64,000 bases of DNA from Acarospora socialis (GCA_025617375.2 JAMYGW020000002.1:3596001-3660000), one strand, 5' to 3'. Shown: positions 11,434-25,010, counted from the first letter of the stretch. Numbers and translations: made by a program. The notes: generated by a model from the letters alone, not told the origin.

Positions 11434-12399
11434 GTTGATTTTATGTAGCTCTTCCTCGTCAACGGTGGCCGACAATGGATTGTATATTCAAGGGTCATCC
11501 ACTTCTATTCTCCTATGTCACTCAGGTGACGAAGTTATTAATAGATTACTTCGTATGAAGCTCCACATCCGGAATGGCTAGGGATATCTTGAAGTGTTCA
11601 ACAGCACAGAGTTCTCATATTGAGAAGAATCTAGGCCGTCAAAAAGATAGCTAATGACTGACCTAGATGCCATGAAGTCAATGCTGCAAACATCAGCCAT
11701 TCATATAAACGTTCGGTTGGACATGATCGAACAGAACCTAACTAACAAGATATGAAGAAGTTGAGACTGGCCTGCAGGGTAGAGTAGTACGCTTGGCGCT
11801 GCATTGGTTCGGACAAACTTTTTCTCGTGGTGGGGTGGAGGTTGCGTGGAGAACATTCGAATCAGGCTTAGCGCAGCGGCTAACTCGGTGGTCTCTGCTC
11901 TCCACCTTTCTCCAGGCGACTCGAACCTCAACTTTCTGATATCAAGTGCACTGACCAGCAAAGAGAACGACCAACAACAAACAGTATCTGTCATATCCTA
12001 ACCGGTTTGATCTTCCCGTCCTCCTAGTATATAGCTAGATGTTCTTCGCTATAGTCTATTGACTGCACTCAATCTGGCAATCTGCGTCCGAACGTTACTG
12101 TGGAACGTGGGATGACTTGTCTACCACCTTGGGATAACCTCTTTATCGGCCGCCCCCTTTCCGGATAACCTTACGGCGAATTGCTCGAGTCCGGATAGAT
12201 AGCAGCCATGCATTTTTGTTAGGAAGAACGTGATACTTAGCTGCGGTGGGACGAAGGACAGATCTGCGCTCGAGGCGAGCCGTTGACAGGTGTCTCCTGT
12301 GAACCCAGTCGGTTGGCCCAGCACAAACCACAACTGCGACACTCTGATTTACGCTGCGGACCACGTCTCAGTAACTTATCGCTCATCGTCTCCTTGGCG
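11434..12399. other. Intergenic with one degenerate tRNA-like stretch
   Basis: This lies between the antiporter and the Mga2-type gene. The open frame of the next gene extends upstream to a TTG at 12283, but its first ATG is at 12400. The tRNA-like relic is listed separately; nothing else is recognised. Confidence 0.5.
11861..11940 (+). other. Degenerate tRNA-like sequence (elongator tRNA-Met-like?)
   Basis: TAGCGCAGCGG at 11869-11879 fits a tRNA A box perfectly, and ACTCGAACCTCA about 40 bases later resembles a B box. ATCAG at the start can pair with CTGAT at the end. The layout recalls fungal elongator tRNA-Met, but the anticodon arm and T stem do not fold, so this would be a decayed copy at best. 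Confidence 0.3.
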
Positions 12400-15300
12400 A
12401 TGAGGACCGACGATGATCTATTCCTTTCAACTACCTCGACCTTGAGCCCACCGCTGATCCTTGATTCGGACATGGGGGAAGCCCTGCAGGATTCCGACCT
12501 CGAGTTCTTCAATTCGGCTCTGCCTCACGATTCTCCGTCCAACGGGCCGACTTTTGAAGACGGGGTTGTAACGTCGTCGCCGTCTTCCCGCAGCCTTCAG
12601 CAAGACCAATTCTCGGACTCAGCTTTGCGATCAAAGCAATACCAGGAGCCGCAGCATCTACTGTCGAGATACTATCAAGGTGATCAGACCCTTTCCACCC
12701 GACTATCGGTCTCACCAGGCACATCCTCGCAAGACTCCTCTTCCGATTCCTCGAGACGACACAAACGTAAAACGTCGTCGAGCTCGTCCGGGTCAGCCGT
12801 GGCTACAGCAGACACGATCATGACAGATGGGAAAGTGGAAAGTGGGTGGCGGCCCGGTGATCCGATGGTCGGTGGAGAAGAGCCAAGTTATAGCCTAGAT
12901 AACACCGGGTTCCCCTCCCTTGGTGGACTCTCCGATCCTCTATCCATGGAAACAGACTATGAACTTAGCAATAAGACAATGGCAAACCACTTCGATTTTG
13001 ACAGTGCCGCGAGTAGTCCGAGTCCATTTGACGCCGGGGGCCTCTCCGCTTCTAGTTCCATTGGCGCTGTGAAAAACATAGACCTGTCCTATCAGCGCAC
13101 GCACAGGCCAGGCAACAAATTCGGGTACAACGGAAGGATGCTTCCAGTAAGTGCTCTGCTACGCTATATGGTGGATCATTTGGCACTGAACAATCTGCAG
13201 CGGTCACCGGTCCATGCGTCGGAGGTCTTTGTACGGGGTTCACGCGAAGCTTCACCTCTATCGGCAATGGTCACGAGTCAAGAGTCATCCCCTTCAGCTC
13301 TGATGAATAACCATTCCCCGTCCTCAAGCTCTAGTGGAGATTTTGTGTCTGGGCCAACACTGACCTCAGGATCGCTGAACCCAACTTGGCCTACGGCTTA
13401 CGACTTTACAAGCAACGGGCTTCCGTCTACGGTGCCTACCTCCGGCCTAACTCCCTCCCCAGTCTTAAATGATCTTTCTCCTCCATATTCGGTCACGCCG
13501 TCACAGCCTGTGAGCAACCTACCGCCCAGGCTAACAATTCATCCCACTCCTCTCAAATCGCGGGTAGAGACTCAGATACCAATCAAGATGACTTTGTTTC
13601 CAATGCCTCCGGGGGTCACCAAGCTGCATCTTCCAACACATACGATATCCAAGCCCAAGCTGCTCTCCAAACCGTCTGTGGTACGATCTCCAGACACGCT
13701 GGAACTGCACACAATGCTCGTTTGTACGAGTGCTATGCAGGATCCTGTGAAATTGCATCGAGCTTTCGCTCGCGCCGCAGGTGCTCAACCAGAACCCCAG
13801 AAAGAAAGTCACAGACGACCATCCTCTGGTGATGTGGCAACGGTCGACGACGACGAAGAGAACAAATCCCTCAACGGTGGCGAGGTTGTGATTTGCCCCG
13901 GGTGTATCACGAGGGAGCGGAAGAGGGCCGCCCGGAAGAAGCTCAAAAAAGTCGATGAAGAAGAGTCTTGGCTCAAGGATGAACATAAGAGAGTCATCGT
14001 TTTCAACACCCATGAACTCAGAGAATGGCAACATCCAAGCAAGGACAGTGCTGCCGAGTCAGAAGGCGACGGCCCTCCACCTCCAGTACCTGATGGAGCT
14101 ATGCAGGTTGATGCACCCATGCGCATTGCATGTTACTGCCGTCATCAGAACGAAAAGCTAGGATTCCAGTACGTATCCAACACGTGTTACCGAGTTCTCA
14201 CCAAATAACCAGATCTTAAAAATAGGGTTATATTCACGATCAAAGATCACGAAGACCGGCTTGTCGCTCAAGCAATTACCACATCCATCATGATTACAGA
14301 TGATCACAAGACGCATGCGCCGCCTTCCACGTCGTCACATCATGCGTCATATAGTGCCGAATGTGCCCAAATACCAGGTGTGGGAAGCTTTACTGCTGCA
14401 CGTGGCTTCAACGTGGCAACAGGACCGTCCTTCGCACGCGCTCCTTTTCGATTATCGCATTCTACGACGGACCTTCAAGGCTTGCAGCACGACTTCAAGC
14501 CTCTTTATGCACAATCGCCGCTGAACTCGATACCCTCGTCCCAGATCGTTTCTCAAAGCACCTCAGCTACCATGACACCACGCAACCTGTCACGACAGGC
14601 ATCCCCGTCTGGTCCGTCCGGTCCCTCCACCAAGAAGAGGAAAGCCAGCGGCCCCAACAAAGTGCCCACAGGACTTGCAATGACGAAGCTGGAGACACCA
14701 GAGAGCCAGTCTACCCCGAGATTCATGATGGGTGCTCCTCTCAATGTTACCCCTCCAGCAAACGTATCCTCTTACGCTCAAACACTCGGTCCTGCCATTA
14801 CCCAACCGGAACGTCCGTATGCTACAGCTTCCATCCCCGCTCCGTTCAGCACCGGACCGCCTACTCCAAACAATGTTGATCTTGGGTACTTTACTCCGGC
14901 ACAGCGATCGCAGAGCATGGAAAACTTGCCACTCCAGCAGATGTTCTCCGCACCGAACTCAGCACGTCCAAGTCGAGTCCCAAGTCCAAATTCTAGTGCA
15001 CGTATCAGTACCAATCCCAATGCCACTGTCTTGCACCAGTCGCAAGCTCAGATGGCTCAGGCTGTTGCTAACTCACTATACGGTGTTCCTCTTGCCTTGA
15101 ATCCTCATCGACCACCAACCATCCACAAGTTGATACCCAGCGAAGGCCCTAGAGCTGGAGGTATCGAGGTGACGTGTCTCGGCAGTGGGTTTTGCCAAGG
15201 GTTGGAAGTCATGTTTGGAGATTCGCAAGCCACAACCACCACCTACTGGGGAGACGCGTCAATTGTCTGCCTCCTTCCGCCTGCAGCGCAAGCAGGGTTG

Positions 15301-17000
15301 GTGCCCGTCTCGTTCAAACATCAACGCGTCCAGCAGATGCAGATGCAGATGCAGCAATATCCAGCAACGCTCGTCCCGAAGCAACAGATTCAGTTTAAAT
15401 ATCTTGACGATGACGAGCAGCAGCTACTTAAACTGGCATTGAATATAGTAGGTCACAAGATGACAGGCAGGATGGAAGACGCGGGCGACATTGCTCGGAG
15501 GATCTTGAACTCTGGGCCCAATACTTGGGCGGCCAGTTCCGTCCAGGCCGGTGCTCAGCACCGGCAAGCTTCGATTCTGGATGCGTCCATGCTGGCTTCA
15601 GTAGACCTGGAGGCATCGCTTCTGGCATGCCTTGATCTGATCGATCTGGATGACAGCCCTTTTCTACCGCGCTTTAACTTGCGACGGCCTACCGGCCACT
15701 CACTGTTGCACTACGCTGCTTCTCTTGGCCTTCATCGATTTGTGGCTGGCTTACTCGCTCGCGGTGCTAACCCGGATGTTCGGGATAAGGGGGGTTATAG
15801 CCCAATGCATTACGCTAGCTTACACAACCGTCCACATATCGTACGAAGATTGAGGCTCGCTGGCGGCGATCCCACCCTGCGAAGTCTTCGTGGGTATACT
15901 CCCGCTGATCTAGCGGCATCTCTGGAGGTTTTGGAGGCAACCCGTAGTGTTGACTATCACGCTCGGTCACGTAGCGCTGGAGCCAATTCCCCCAAGAGCC
16001 GCGAAAGCAGTGTCATGTCGTTGAGATCAATGTGGGAACCGCCATCTTCCACATCCAGGCCACAATTCCCCATCGACAAATCCATCACGAGTAGCGACGA
16101 TGAGGAGGGCGAGTACAGCGACGACGATGACTCTGATGTGATCCCGGAGCGAGAGGAGGCCAGGCTTGCCGATTATTGGAGTCAATCTAGACGCAACAGC
16201 CGTACCAGTGCCCAGCCTGGGCTCTCTCCGCAGATTATCGAACCGAACGCCGGCTTCCTGTCACCATCGGCGGCCATGACGGCGTGGAGAGATCAACTGA
16301 GTGCCCAAATCCAACACTTCCAACAAAGTGTGCACTGGACTTTACCCAACCTGCCCATTCCGGCCCTTCCTCCAATGCCGAATCTGCCTCACTATCAAGC
16401 GTATCCGATGGTGCGCCGCATCAGTTCCTTAGTCCCACATAGAGGTGGATCGCGCCCGTGGACATCATCAAATGCGATACACGACGACAACAAAGACGGA
16501 GATTACGGCTGGTGGGAGCTGTTGACGGGAGCGCCATCAGCCCCGCCTGCCTATGAAGAAATCTATCCGGGTCCTTCGACTAGCGATATTGATACGAAAG
16601 CCATATCTGCGGTCCAAGCTGTGGCAGAGGCTTCGCTTGACCAAAAATGTTCTCAAGCTTTTGACGAAGACGTAGTCAGTGGACCGCCAGTCGGGGAGCT
16701 AGACGACGTAAAGACAAGATCTAGATCCACAGCAAGCGCGCATCACGAGCAACTCAGGCTAGCGCACGCAAAGAAAGTCAAGAGAATCCAGAGTGATCGC
16801 AACTTATTCTTCATATGGGTTAGCAACCCTCACCTTAGCTAATTGTTGAATTGAATGTTGACAAGAACTAGATTCCTCTCCTGGTCATTGTATTGGTGGC
16901 CATGCTGAAAACTCGAGTTCCCCAAGTTTGGAATGCTGCCATGGATGGCATCTCATACTTACAACGCCGGTATCAGGGGCGTTTGGTCGAAGGTTATTGA
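12400..17000 (+). CDS. MGA2: Mga2/Spt23-type membrane-anchored transcription regulator (IPT + ankyrin)
   Basis: Exons are 12400-14168, 14226-16818 and 16872-17000, encoding 1,496 residues. The long Ser/Pro-rich N-terminal half contains a conserved block with LPPRLTIHPTPLKSRVETQI and CPGC...ACYCRH. A TIG/IPT immunoglobulin-like fold sits at about 885-965 (PTIHKLIPSEGPRAGGIEVT), ankyrin repeats at about 1078-1160 (GHSLLHYAASLGLHRFVAGLL, YSPMHYASLHNRP), an acidic linker follows, and a single C-terminal hydrophobic segment is encoded mostly by exon 3 (FFIWIPLLVIVLVAML). This order is that of yeast Mga2 and Spt23, ER-anchored precursors that are ubiquitinated and clipped to release a transcription factor for fatty-acid desaturase genes when membranes become too ordered. 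Splicing of the last intron is needed to build the membrane anchor. A second possible start is ATG 12472. Confidence 0.9.
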
Positions 17001-18388
17001 ATATTGCCATGTCCGGTTAGGGTAACGGTGATAGAGGCAACAGTGAGCCTCTGGCATGGGACTTCCGGAGCTTGGAGTCTGGTTAACATGTCACCGATCT
17101 GCCGCTATCATGTATGATGACTGGATGCAGCGCCGGCGAATCAATGTTTCTGGAGCTTCTCGGAGATCGAATTCAGCGACACTTTTATGATCTCTTGGTG
17201 CGCTTCCTATCATACTTCTTCTGTCTCTCGCACATTCACAGTGAGCCGTTCTGAAGCGTTGGCATTTCACTGATTTGACCGAGATTGTTGTGATTCGCAT
17301 TCCTCTATAGGCAGTTGGGTCTCACAGTACCTTTAGTTTGTGTATCAGGACAATTACAGGTAGTCAATATCAGATCAGCTTACATATTCTGAATTTCGGG
17401 ATCAATCTGTGTTGCATATTCTGTAGACACATTTCCTTATGGTCTCAGGATACATCAAGAAAGAATCATACTTGTCTAGTAATGGTCATTCTTGTATTAG
17501 AATTAGCTAGCTCCCTTCCCATCAAAATTCTTCTACAATAGGCTAATCTATGTTATAACTACTGTTCAGCATTGATAGAAGAATAGTCACGGGACTTACA
17601 AGACCTGCATTTCTATATACAAATACTTTGTAATGCTCGTAATGGCGGTGTTGTGTGCGTGATTATGAAACACTTGTGCAAGGTTATTCGTATATACAGC
17701 TGATGTAATCTCATAGAGCTTATGGTACATCTTGGCCAATTTGCATTGAAATATATTCATATACAATGTGGCCGCCAGCAGAGAACCTATAGGATGTGTG
17801 GCCATGACAAGGTGTTTGACTACGAATCAAAAGATCCCAGGCTCGACCCTGGCACGTTCATTTTACATGATCGTCTGGTAGAAATACCGGAACTGGATTC
17901 AAACTTTTTATGCTACCTTTTTCTTGTAGCCTTTCTCAACAAGTTGCTACCGCCAGTATCTAGGTAGTTTTCTAGGAGTGCTGAAGTGTTGGTTCGCTTT
18001 CCCTTCTCTGATGTTTTCAATAACTTTGAGGGAGAACTGTAGCTTAAAGCAGTGATATGTCCATCAAATTTGGTAGTACATTTCCCTTACAGCCTGCGTT
18101 GAGTTGTTATTACTTTGGATACAGTCAACCATACCTGGTAACCCAGAAGTACAGCCTTGCAGTGGTCGAACCTCAGCCCTACCGGCGATCGTCTCGCTTA
18201 GATATTAGTGCAGGATGTTCACGAATTACCCAAAGTGGTGAAGTAAACTCAATGATCCCCACGCAGATATAAATCACCAGAAAGGGCGGTCAGGCTATGG
18301 GGAAGTCGAAACGGCGACGATTTCATGGCATCATGTCGACTGCTGTTTAATCGCACGCCTTTGCTCCATTTGGCGGCTCGAAGCTGCG
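17001..18388. other. Intergenic, contains a tRNA-Arg-like sequence
   Basis: The 1.4 kb is somewhat A+T-rich. Apart from the tRNA-like sequence at 17792-17860 no gene is seen. Short open frames (for example minus 17091-17300, plus 17722-17967) have no recognisable product, and the latter overlaps the tRNA-like sequence. Confidence 0.5.
17792..17860 (+). tRNA. tRNA-Arg(ACG), shortened and possibly decayed
   Basis: It folds by eye as a tRNA. Acceptor GGATGTG pairs with CACGTTC over all 7 positions (two G-T pairs). The anticodon stem TTTGA/TCAAA encloses loop CTACGAA with anticodon ACG (17822-17824). The T stem is CCAGG/CCTGG. A TTTT terminator follows directly. Departures from normal: the D arm is only 3 bp with loop ATGACAA and no GG pair, the T loop is 6 rather than 7 bases (CTCGAC), and the whole is 69 bases long. 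The perfect acceptor and anticodon arms argue for recent function; the D and T arms argue for decay and weaken the internal promoter. Confidence 0.6.
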
Positions 18389-21300
18389 ATGGATAAACAA
18401 TCATCCAGCTCCAAGGTTACTGGTACGTCGAGGGTGGCAGCGAGTTGAAGTTATCCACGCTTGCGCTGACGTCGGTCTCGATCTCGAGCATAGTCGAGTA
18501 CCATGATCCGTCCGGTGTGTTTCCGCTCATTGCCCCCGGCTTGGGCACACGGCTGCCCCTCCGTAATCTGCACTGGAACTCCCAATCTCGGCCATTGCGA
18601 TCGATCAACTCGTTGCATGTCGAACTCATTCCAGACAATGACAGTTTAAAACCAATGACATCACGGTCAGATGCATCCTCGGATCTGACCCAAAGCGATC
18701 CTTCAACGACGGTTTCGAGACCTGAGAGTAGCGGCAATGGGGCGAACAAGGTTGATTTGGGACCAGGGCAACAGAAAGCTCTGGGTTCGACCAAACAAGC
18801 TACTGTTGGAGCTGTGAAGGAGCGCAGACATCAGATACCTGGCCTCCGCCAAACACCGTATCTAAAGATCTATCTTCTACGCTGCGATGACAGTGAAACC
18901 TATAAAGCGTCCTCAAGGAAGCTCCTTCGAGAATGGATCAAGGCTCACACTCGCCCGACACAAAGTACAACTGCTGTTAACACGCAAGAGAATCATGATG
19001 CTTTCGAGTGGCTCATACTCCATGTGGTCATACCCGGTACCCCTGCCGCAGCTCAATCGCGTTGGTCGGCCGGAGGCGGTGGTGGAAATACAGCGGATAA
19101 AGTGGCAGGTGGTTCGAGGTTTCTGGGAAAAAGTTCGTCTACGATTTTTGAGAAAATCAGTGCGGATTTCAACGGGACTGGTAAAACAGCCAGAGATAGG
19201 ACTGCACAAGTTCGCCTCCGGAAAGATGACCTACCATACAGCGCGCAGATTCAAATGCCCACCCTGACCACGTCTTACGACGATGATCAGCAAGAGAGAA
19301 GCGACCCTTGGGATGACGTGTTATCGAAACTGAAGGCTCTCATTCTTACATCATTTGATCTGCGAGTGACGCAATACGAAGAGGACATCCGCGAGAAAGA
19401 CTCACAGAGAAACCTGCCGGGGTGGAATTTCTGCACTTTCTTCGTTTTGAAAGAGGGTCTTGCCAGAGGGTTTGAGAGTGTTGGACTTGTGGAAGACGCA
19501 TTAACTGGTTATGATGAGTTGGCGCTTGGATTGGACATTGTAGTCCGTGAGCAGACGTCAGAAGGATTTGGAGATCATCAAGGGGCAACTTTCCTTGATC
19601 ATACCCAAGAACTCCTTCAAGAAGCTCAGTTGGCTTTGCTTACCGCCCGCCACGACGCCACCAACGGTGAGAAGAAATCATCGCGAAATGCAGAAGTAGA
19701 CATCACAAGTGCCTTCAGGCAACGTCCTGAAAGCTGGCCGTTAAACGCTAATAAGAAGAATTACCGAGAATTGATACTGGCCAACAAAATTTCCATCTTC
19801 GATTTTCAGTGCTACATCTTCGCAAGGCAGTTATCCTTATTACTTCGATTGGGGCGTGGACTATCTTCGGATTCGGGACCCCAGGAGACACTGCGATCAG
19901 ACAATCCCTGCGATCAAACCGGGTCTGCGGCGCGCGGTCATCTGGAGAGCAGGGATTCCATGCGCCAAGGAGGTGACGCAGAGAACCTCTTTGCTTTGGC
20001 AGAAGTTTGCCGCCGGGCCTTGGAGTTTATCACTTCTGTTGCTCGTACATTGAGATCCGACCTGTTTAAAGGCATAGAGTGTGATAGCAATGACACTGAA
20101 AATAAGGACAAGCAACGCATTGGTGACCCTAAAGAAATTGCCGTCCTCGTGGAGAATATGGCGTCGTCCTGGGTATTTGCAGTCTGTCAACAGATAATTC
20201 ACGAAACCGTGACTTCCTCCGTCGAACATCGACTGTCCTCTAGAAGAGTCCACAATTCAGTCGACCCCGATGACGGTCATACCAGGAGCCTAAATGGACT
20301 GACAACAGGTAGCGAAATCCGGCCAGACAGTACGACGCACCCTGCCCGGACAAGCTCCCTTCCAAACGCCTCTGCACCGACCGTAGGGTCTCCTACTCAG
20401 GACTCAGGCAACAAGACCACTTACCCTTATGAAGGGCGCAGGAACTCGAAACAGAGTTCTCATATGCCACCTGGAGTGGTGAAACCAGGAACTGAGGGCT
20501 TAGTCTCCTCTAGAGCCGAACTCTATCTCCTTGCAAGACGTACCGTGCGTCATCTGGGCGAAAACTGTGACTGGAATCTGGATTATATCGGGAAATCGCT
20601 TTTTCCAGGCTTCCAGACTGAATCTGATTTAGAGAATGTCCCCCTTGCCGATCAGAATACGAAGCAGCTACAAACACGAAGCCCTGAGCTGGCTTCATTG
20701 GCAGTGGCAGGTATTAAATGTATGCCATTACGATTAGCCTTGGAAGGTAGACGAGCCTTTTACGCATTATACGAGGTATTCCTTTTGATTCAGTGCGCAT
20801 GTATGTTGCTGATAATCCATACTAGTTTCTCACACAAGAAAGCCTTGCACATTTCGAAGCGGCGCTGAGAACGAAGTCAGTGCACCAGTGTAGTACAGAC
20901 TTGGCCATACTGAAGTAGTGAGTATTGATTTCGATCTGAATAGGGGACGCACTGATCAGTTGCAGCTATCTTGGGGACTATGTCACTGCCGCATCATACT
21001 TCCATCGCATCGCTCCCTTCTACGCTGAAGGAAACTGGGACTTGCTAGAGCTCTCGGTATTAACATTCTACGCTCGTTGTTTGAAGAAGTTGGGTAGAAA
21101 TGACGACTACGTCCGTGTCATCCTCAAGATCCTTGGCAGGAACGCTGCAGAATCTATTGCTTCTCGTGAAGCGGACGATGCTCTCATTAGTTCTGGGCAA
21201 GACCCTTCCGACACTGTAATCTCCAGTGGTCGGCCTTCTCTTTTCTCGCCAGGCACGACAGAGTTTGGCGCAGACCTACTTTCATACGCCGCCGAGCTGC

Positions 21301-23502
21301 ACCGTGAAATTTCCGTTCCTATGAACAGATATATGCGCAACATCAAAGTCAATCCATACATCACAAATTACGATGATAAAGACGGCTTCCAACTGCGGTT
21401 ATCTTTCCGGTGCATGCTAGGAGACAGAATCCCAATACAAAGTGCGAGAGTGAAGATTAGCAGTACCGATGATGGACCACTGCGTGAGATCTGGCTAGAG
21501 AGCGATGAGGCTCTTACCCTACGGCCTGGACTGATCAAATTCTGGTTGCATTCGAATGTAAGCTGGCAGTTGTGGATGCGTTGATGACATCAGCTAATAT
21601 ACGTCAGGCTAATGTATACGGAGTGTACTCGGTTACGAAGATACTGTTGCGATGTCAAAAGATCAACTTCGTGCACGACATGCGCCTGCAAAAGGATCTG
21701 ATAAGGCCGGCAAGTGTTGAAGAAGTATCAGCTTCTAGTGGAGCCGAAACTGGACAAGTGTCGCAAGTCTTCTGTTACTCACGAGCGAGCGCCCTGCAGG
21801 CCAAGCTCTCCCTTTCAAGTCTTATTCATCTCGAACGAAAGAGGTCGGTTGAGATAACAATCCATAGTGGTTGGAACAACGTCCTAGAAGGCGAGCTCCG
21901 TATACGAGCTGCATCCGCCGGCCTTCGACTTCGAATTGCTGAGACAGTGCCGGTCGATGACAGCATGGCCATCCAAGAGAATTCTCACACCGGCGGCATC
22001 GAATTCCGAAACCTACCCCCAAGAAGTTCGGCGACACTTCGGATCCCGTATACTTCTGAAAGTGATCTCAATAAACTATCTCTGAAGCTCGAAGTCTCCT
22101 ATAAAACCGAGAAAGGCCACTTCTTCTATGCATCTAACCCGTCTGTGTCCATTGTTTTACCACTCGGGGTAAACGTGCAGGATAATTTCAAGGAGCATAT
22201 GCTCATTTCCAAGTTCAATGTCAGCACAGTCACCTCGGTTCCGCTTCGGATGATGGGCTCCAAACTTGAAGGTTCTTCAACTTTGGACGCAAAGCCTGCT
22301 AGCTCCCTTGTAACAAGATGTGACATCTCCAGAAGGCAGCCGGCATCTCTAATATATAAAATCACCAGACGGGACAACGAACAAGCTACCAGTGGGGAAA
22401 TGAAAGCGCAGACATCGCTGTCGCTTTCTATTGACTATGCCTGCATGGATGAAGAGATTGCCCTCTTGGTTGAGGCAAGGTTCTTGGAGGCAATCAGAGG
22501 AAGCCCTTTCGAGGATCTTTCTTGCCTACTGCTCCGCGTGCTGCTTCGCGGAGTGCGCTCCAAGCTTACAGTAGCGGAACTCGAAAGGGCCACTCTAGTC
22601 CAGGAGATTGACCTTGGGCTATTTGAAGGAATACTCTGGCCGCAAACCCTGGTCTGGCTGCCTCCAGCTATAAGGGAGCAGGTCTACCAGTGGCTTCGAA
22701 AGTGGCACGAGGTATGTCTATACTGACCGCAGATACAACCGTCATGCTAAAGGAAATATCTCAGATGAACAGGGTCTTAAGTCTAGCTGACAGCTTCGGT
22801 CCGTCAATTGAAGCTCGATTCAACAGGAGAATCATCATACCGGTCGAAATCCCTTCCGTATCTGTTGTCCACACAGTTAAACTACGTATCATGCCGGCGA
22901 ACAACGACAGCCAGTCATCAATTGCGTTGGCTGCAGTTGGTCAAATCATAGCAGCCAATCTAGAGATCAAGCACACAAGAAGATGGGCGACTACAGGTGT
23001 CATGGACGCCTCACCTCAGGGCGAGGAGAGGCCACTACACTTTTCCTACGAAGTGCAAGCGAACTCCGACTCGTGGTTGGTCGCTGGACGCAGGAAGGGT
23101 CACTTCCGCGCAAAGGTATGTCAGGCTCGCCGCGCCACCCGACCCATCTGACGCTCCATCTCTTGGCAGGAAAACGAGAGCCTCACGTTTCCCCTCGCGT
23201 TGCTCCCCCAGCGAGCTGGATACCTCCTGTACCCCACGGTCGAGATCCGCGCGCTTCCCAACCGCCCGGACAACACCGATCAACGCCCTTCAGCCGGCGA
23301 GGGAGAGTCCAGGTTATCGGGCGAGGCGTCGTCAAGCGATGTCTCCCAGCTGCACTGTGAGACGGACTATCGCAACCAAGCGGACGTGATCCTCGTCCTT
23401 CCGAATTTGAAGAGTAGCACCGTCAGTCTGGATCCCGTTGGACCGGGTGGCAGTGCTTCGCTGGTCGAGTCGGAAAGACGCATGGAAGCCACCATGTCAT
23501 AA
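18389..23502 (+). CDS. TRS130: TRAPPII complex subunit Trs130 (TRAPPC10 family)
   Basis: Exons are 18389-18422, 18494-20775, 20826-20917, 20966-21557, 21608-22711, 22765-23115 and 23170-23502, encoding 1,595 residues. Trs130/TRAPPC10 is a large subunit specific to TRAPPII, the exchange factor acting on Ypt31/32 (Rab11) at the late Golgi. The N-terminus reads KVT-VEYHDPSGVFPLI...LPLRNLHW, the conserved start of fungal Trs130, and joins only if the first 70-base intron is removed. The central part has the TRAPPC10-like block YYLGDYVTAASYFHRIAPFY, and the C-terminal third has the FNRRIIIPVEIPSVSVVHTV block. The ends of the protein are Ser/Thr-rich. Acceptor 20825 was chosen because it alone keeps the frame (FLTQESLAHFEAALRTKS). 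Similarity is from memory of the family. Confidence 0.9.
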
Positions 23503-25010
23503 GGTAGCCGACACATTAAGGCTAGGAGTGACGTCGCAGATGTGGCTTGCGCACCAGACTCTAGGTAGTGGTTCGTCGAACGGAGCTACCGAGCGGCAGC
23601 GCAGTGCGCTACACGAACTTGGAAGAGCAAGGGCCAAGGTCATCGGATAAGTAAATAAGGTATTTGTTGTAGATTATTTGACGTCGAGGTTTTATAGTTC
23701 ATCCCACAGTGGCAAGGTCTGGACTTCTCCAGACGCCCGAGCGATGGTGCTCTACAAGGGAAAGGGTGCCCCGACGAGGCGCGGTCATGATACCTTATAC
23801 CTAGCTGCCTTTACGTTACCTTACTCCGTACAATCACTTGGACTATTTGGTAAGGTAGGTAATATGTGTACGAGTAGGTACCTTGGGTAAGTTATGACGA
23901 AGTTGAGGTACAGACGGGAATCATGACGTGGAGGGGTTGATGACGATCTGAAACTCCCGATGAGAGTGCGTCCCTGCGTCATTAGCGTGGACCCTTAGCC
24001 TCGCTTGACCGCCTTCGAGGGGCTAGTCCGGATGCAGATCTCTTCCCAACGCTGGCCTCCAGTTTTGTTGGGACGAACAATTTCCCTGAATGATGGGGTT
24101 GCCAAGCACTGCATTCATCACTCGGATTGACCGCTTACATTCACATGCAGACGGTCGTTTTTATCGTCAATTGACCTTGCCGAGGTCGATGGCAGTTTCA
24201 ATGTACTTCGTAGGAGAGCATGTGTTACCTACAAAGCTGTCACGCTGTTACACATGAGAAGTCCCCGGATTCGTAGGAGAAGCCGCAAAGCATTGGCGAT
24301 CTGAATTCTCCATCACTAGAACCAAGGCTGGATGAGCACCTGAATACCTTAGCATGGCAAGTCTAAGGTAACCGTACGACCCGCCGTGCCCGACAACGCC
24401 CGAAGAGCTGGAAGAGATCAGCCTCGCACAAGTACCTTCCCCACAGAAATGTATGGAAAGAGTACTTGTACGGCTATGGTGTCGTACAAAGGCGGTCAGT
24501 GACCTTCCAGGTTGGCCTGGACCGTTGGCTTTGACTTCAAGTAAAGCGCATCATCTCAGGTACCTAAACTTAACTGGGCTGTTAGCGGGCCCCGTATGAA
24601 AGGAAAGCTGCAGACTTTGAACTACCTACCTACCTAACTTCTTTCCCTACCACAATCGCCCCTAACTTCCTCAATTCTAGGTACCCCTCCGAACAGAACT
24701 GGGATCTTCAACAAAAATTCCTGCCAACCACCGTCTTTCACCTCTACCATCACTCAATTGCATCGTCGTGACACAATCCTCGGTATGTATACCCACGAAG
24801 GGCTTTGTGTCTCGTAGCCTTCCGCTCAATTGCTGATATCTTGGTGCGATTCAGCTCCTTGCCCCCTCAGAACTGTGAAGCTGGCCAGACTTTGAGAGAA
24901 TCCCATTCACGAATACAACTCAACTGGCTCACATCCAGCGCTTGTAACTGGCCACACTTATCGACTTTGCTTCGCACTTCGACTCAGGTACACTGATCGA
25001 ACGGACCAAC
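23503..25010. other. Intergenic: Trs130 3' flank and desaturase promoter/leader
   Basis: No gene is seen. Short repeated words (GGTACCT, CCTACCTACCTA, GTACGAGTA) occur around 23830-23890 and 24350-24680. A GTATGT at 24783 and later pyrimidine-AG sites could mark a 5' UTR intron of the desaturase gene, which I cannot confirm. Confidence 0.45.
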
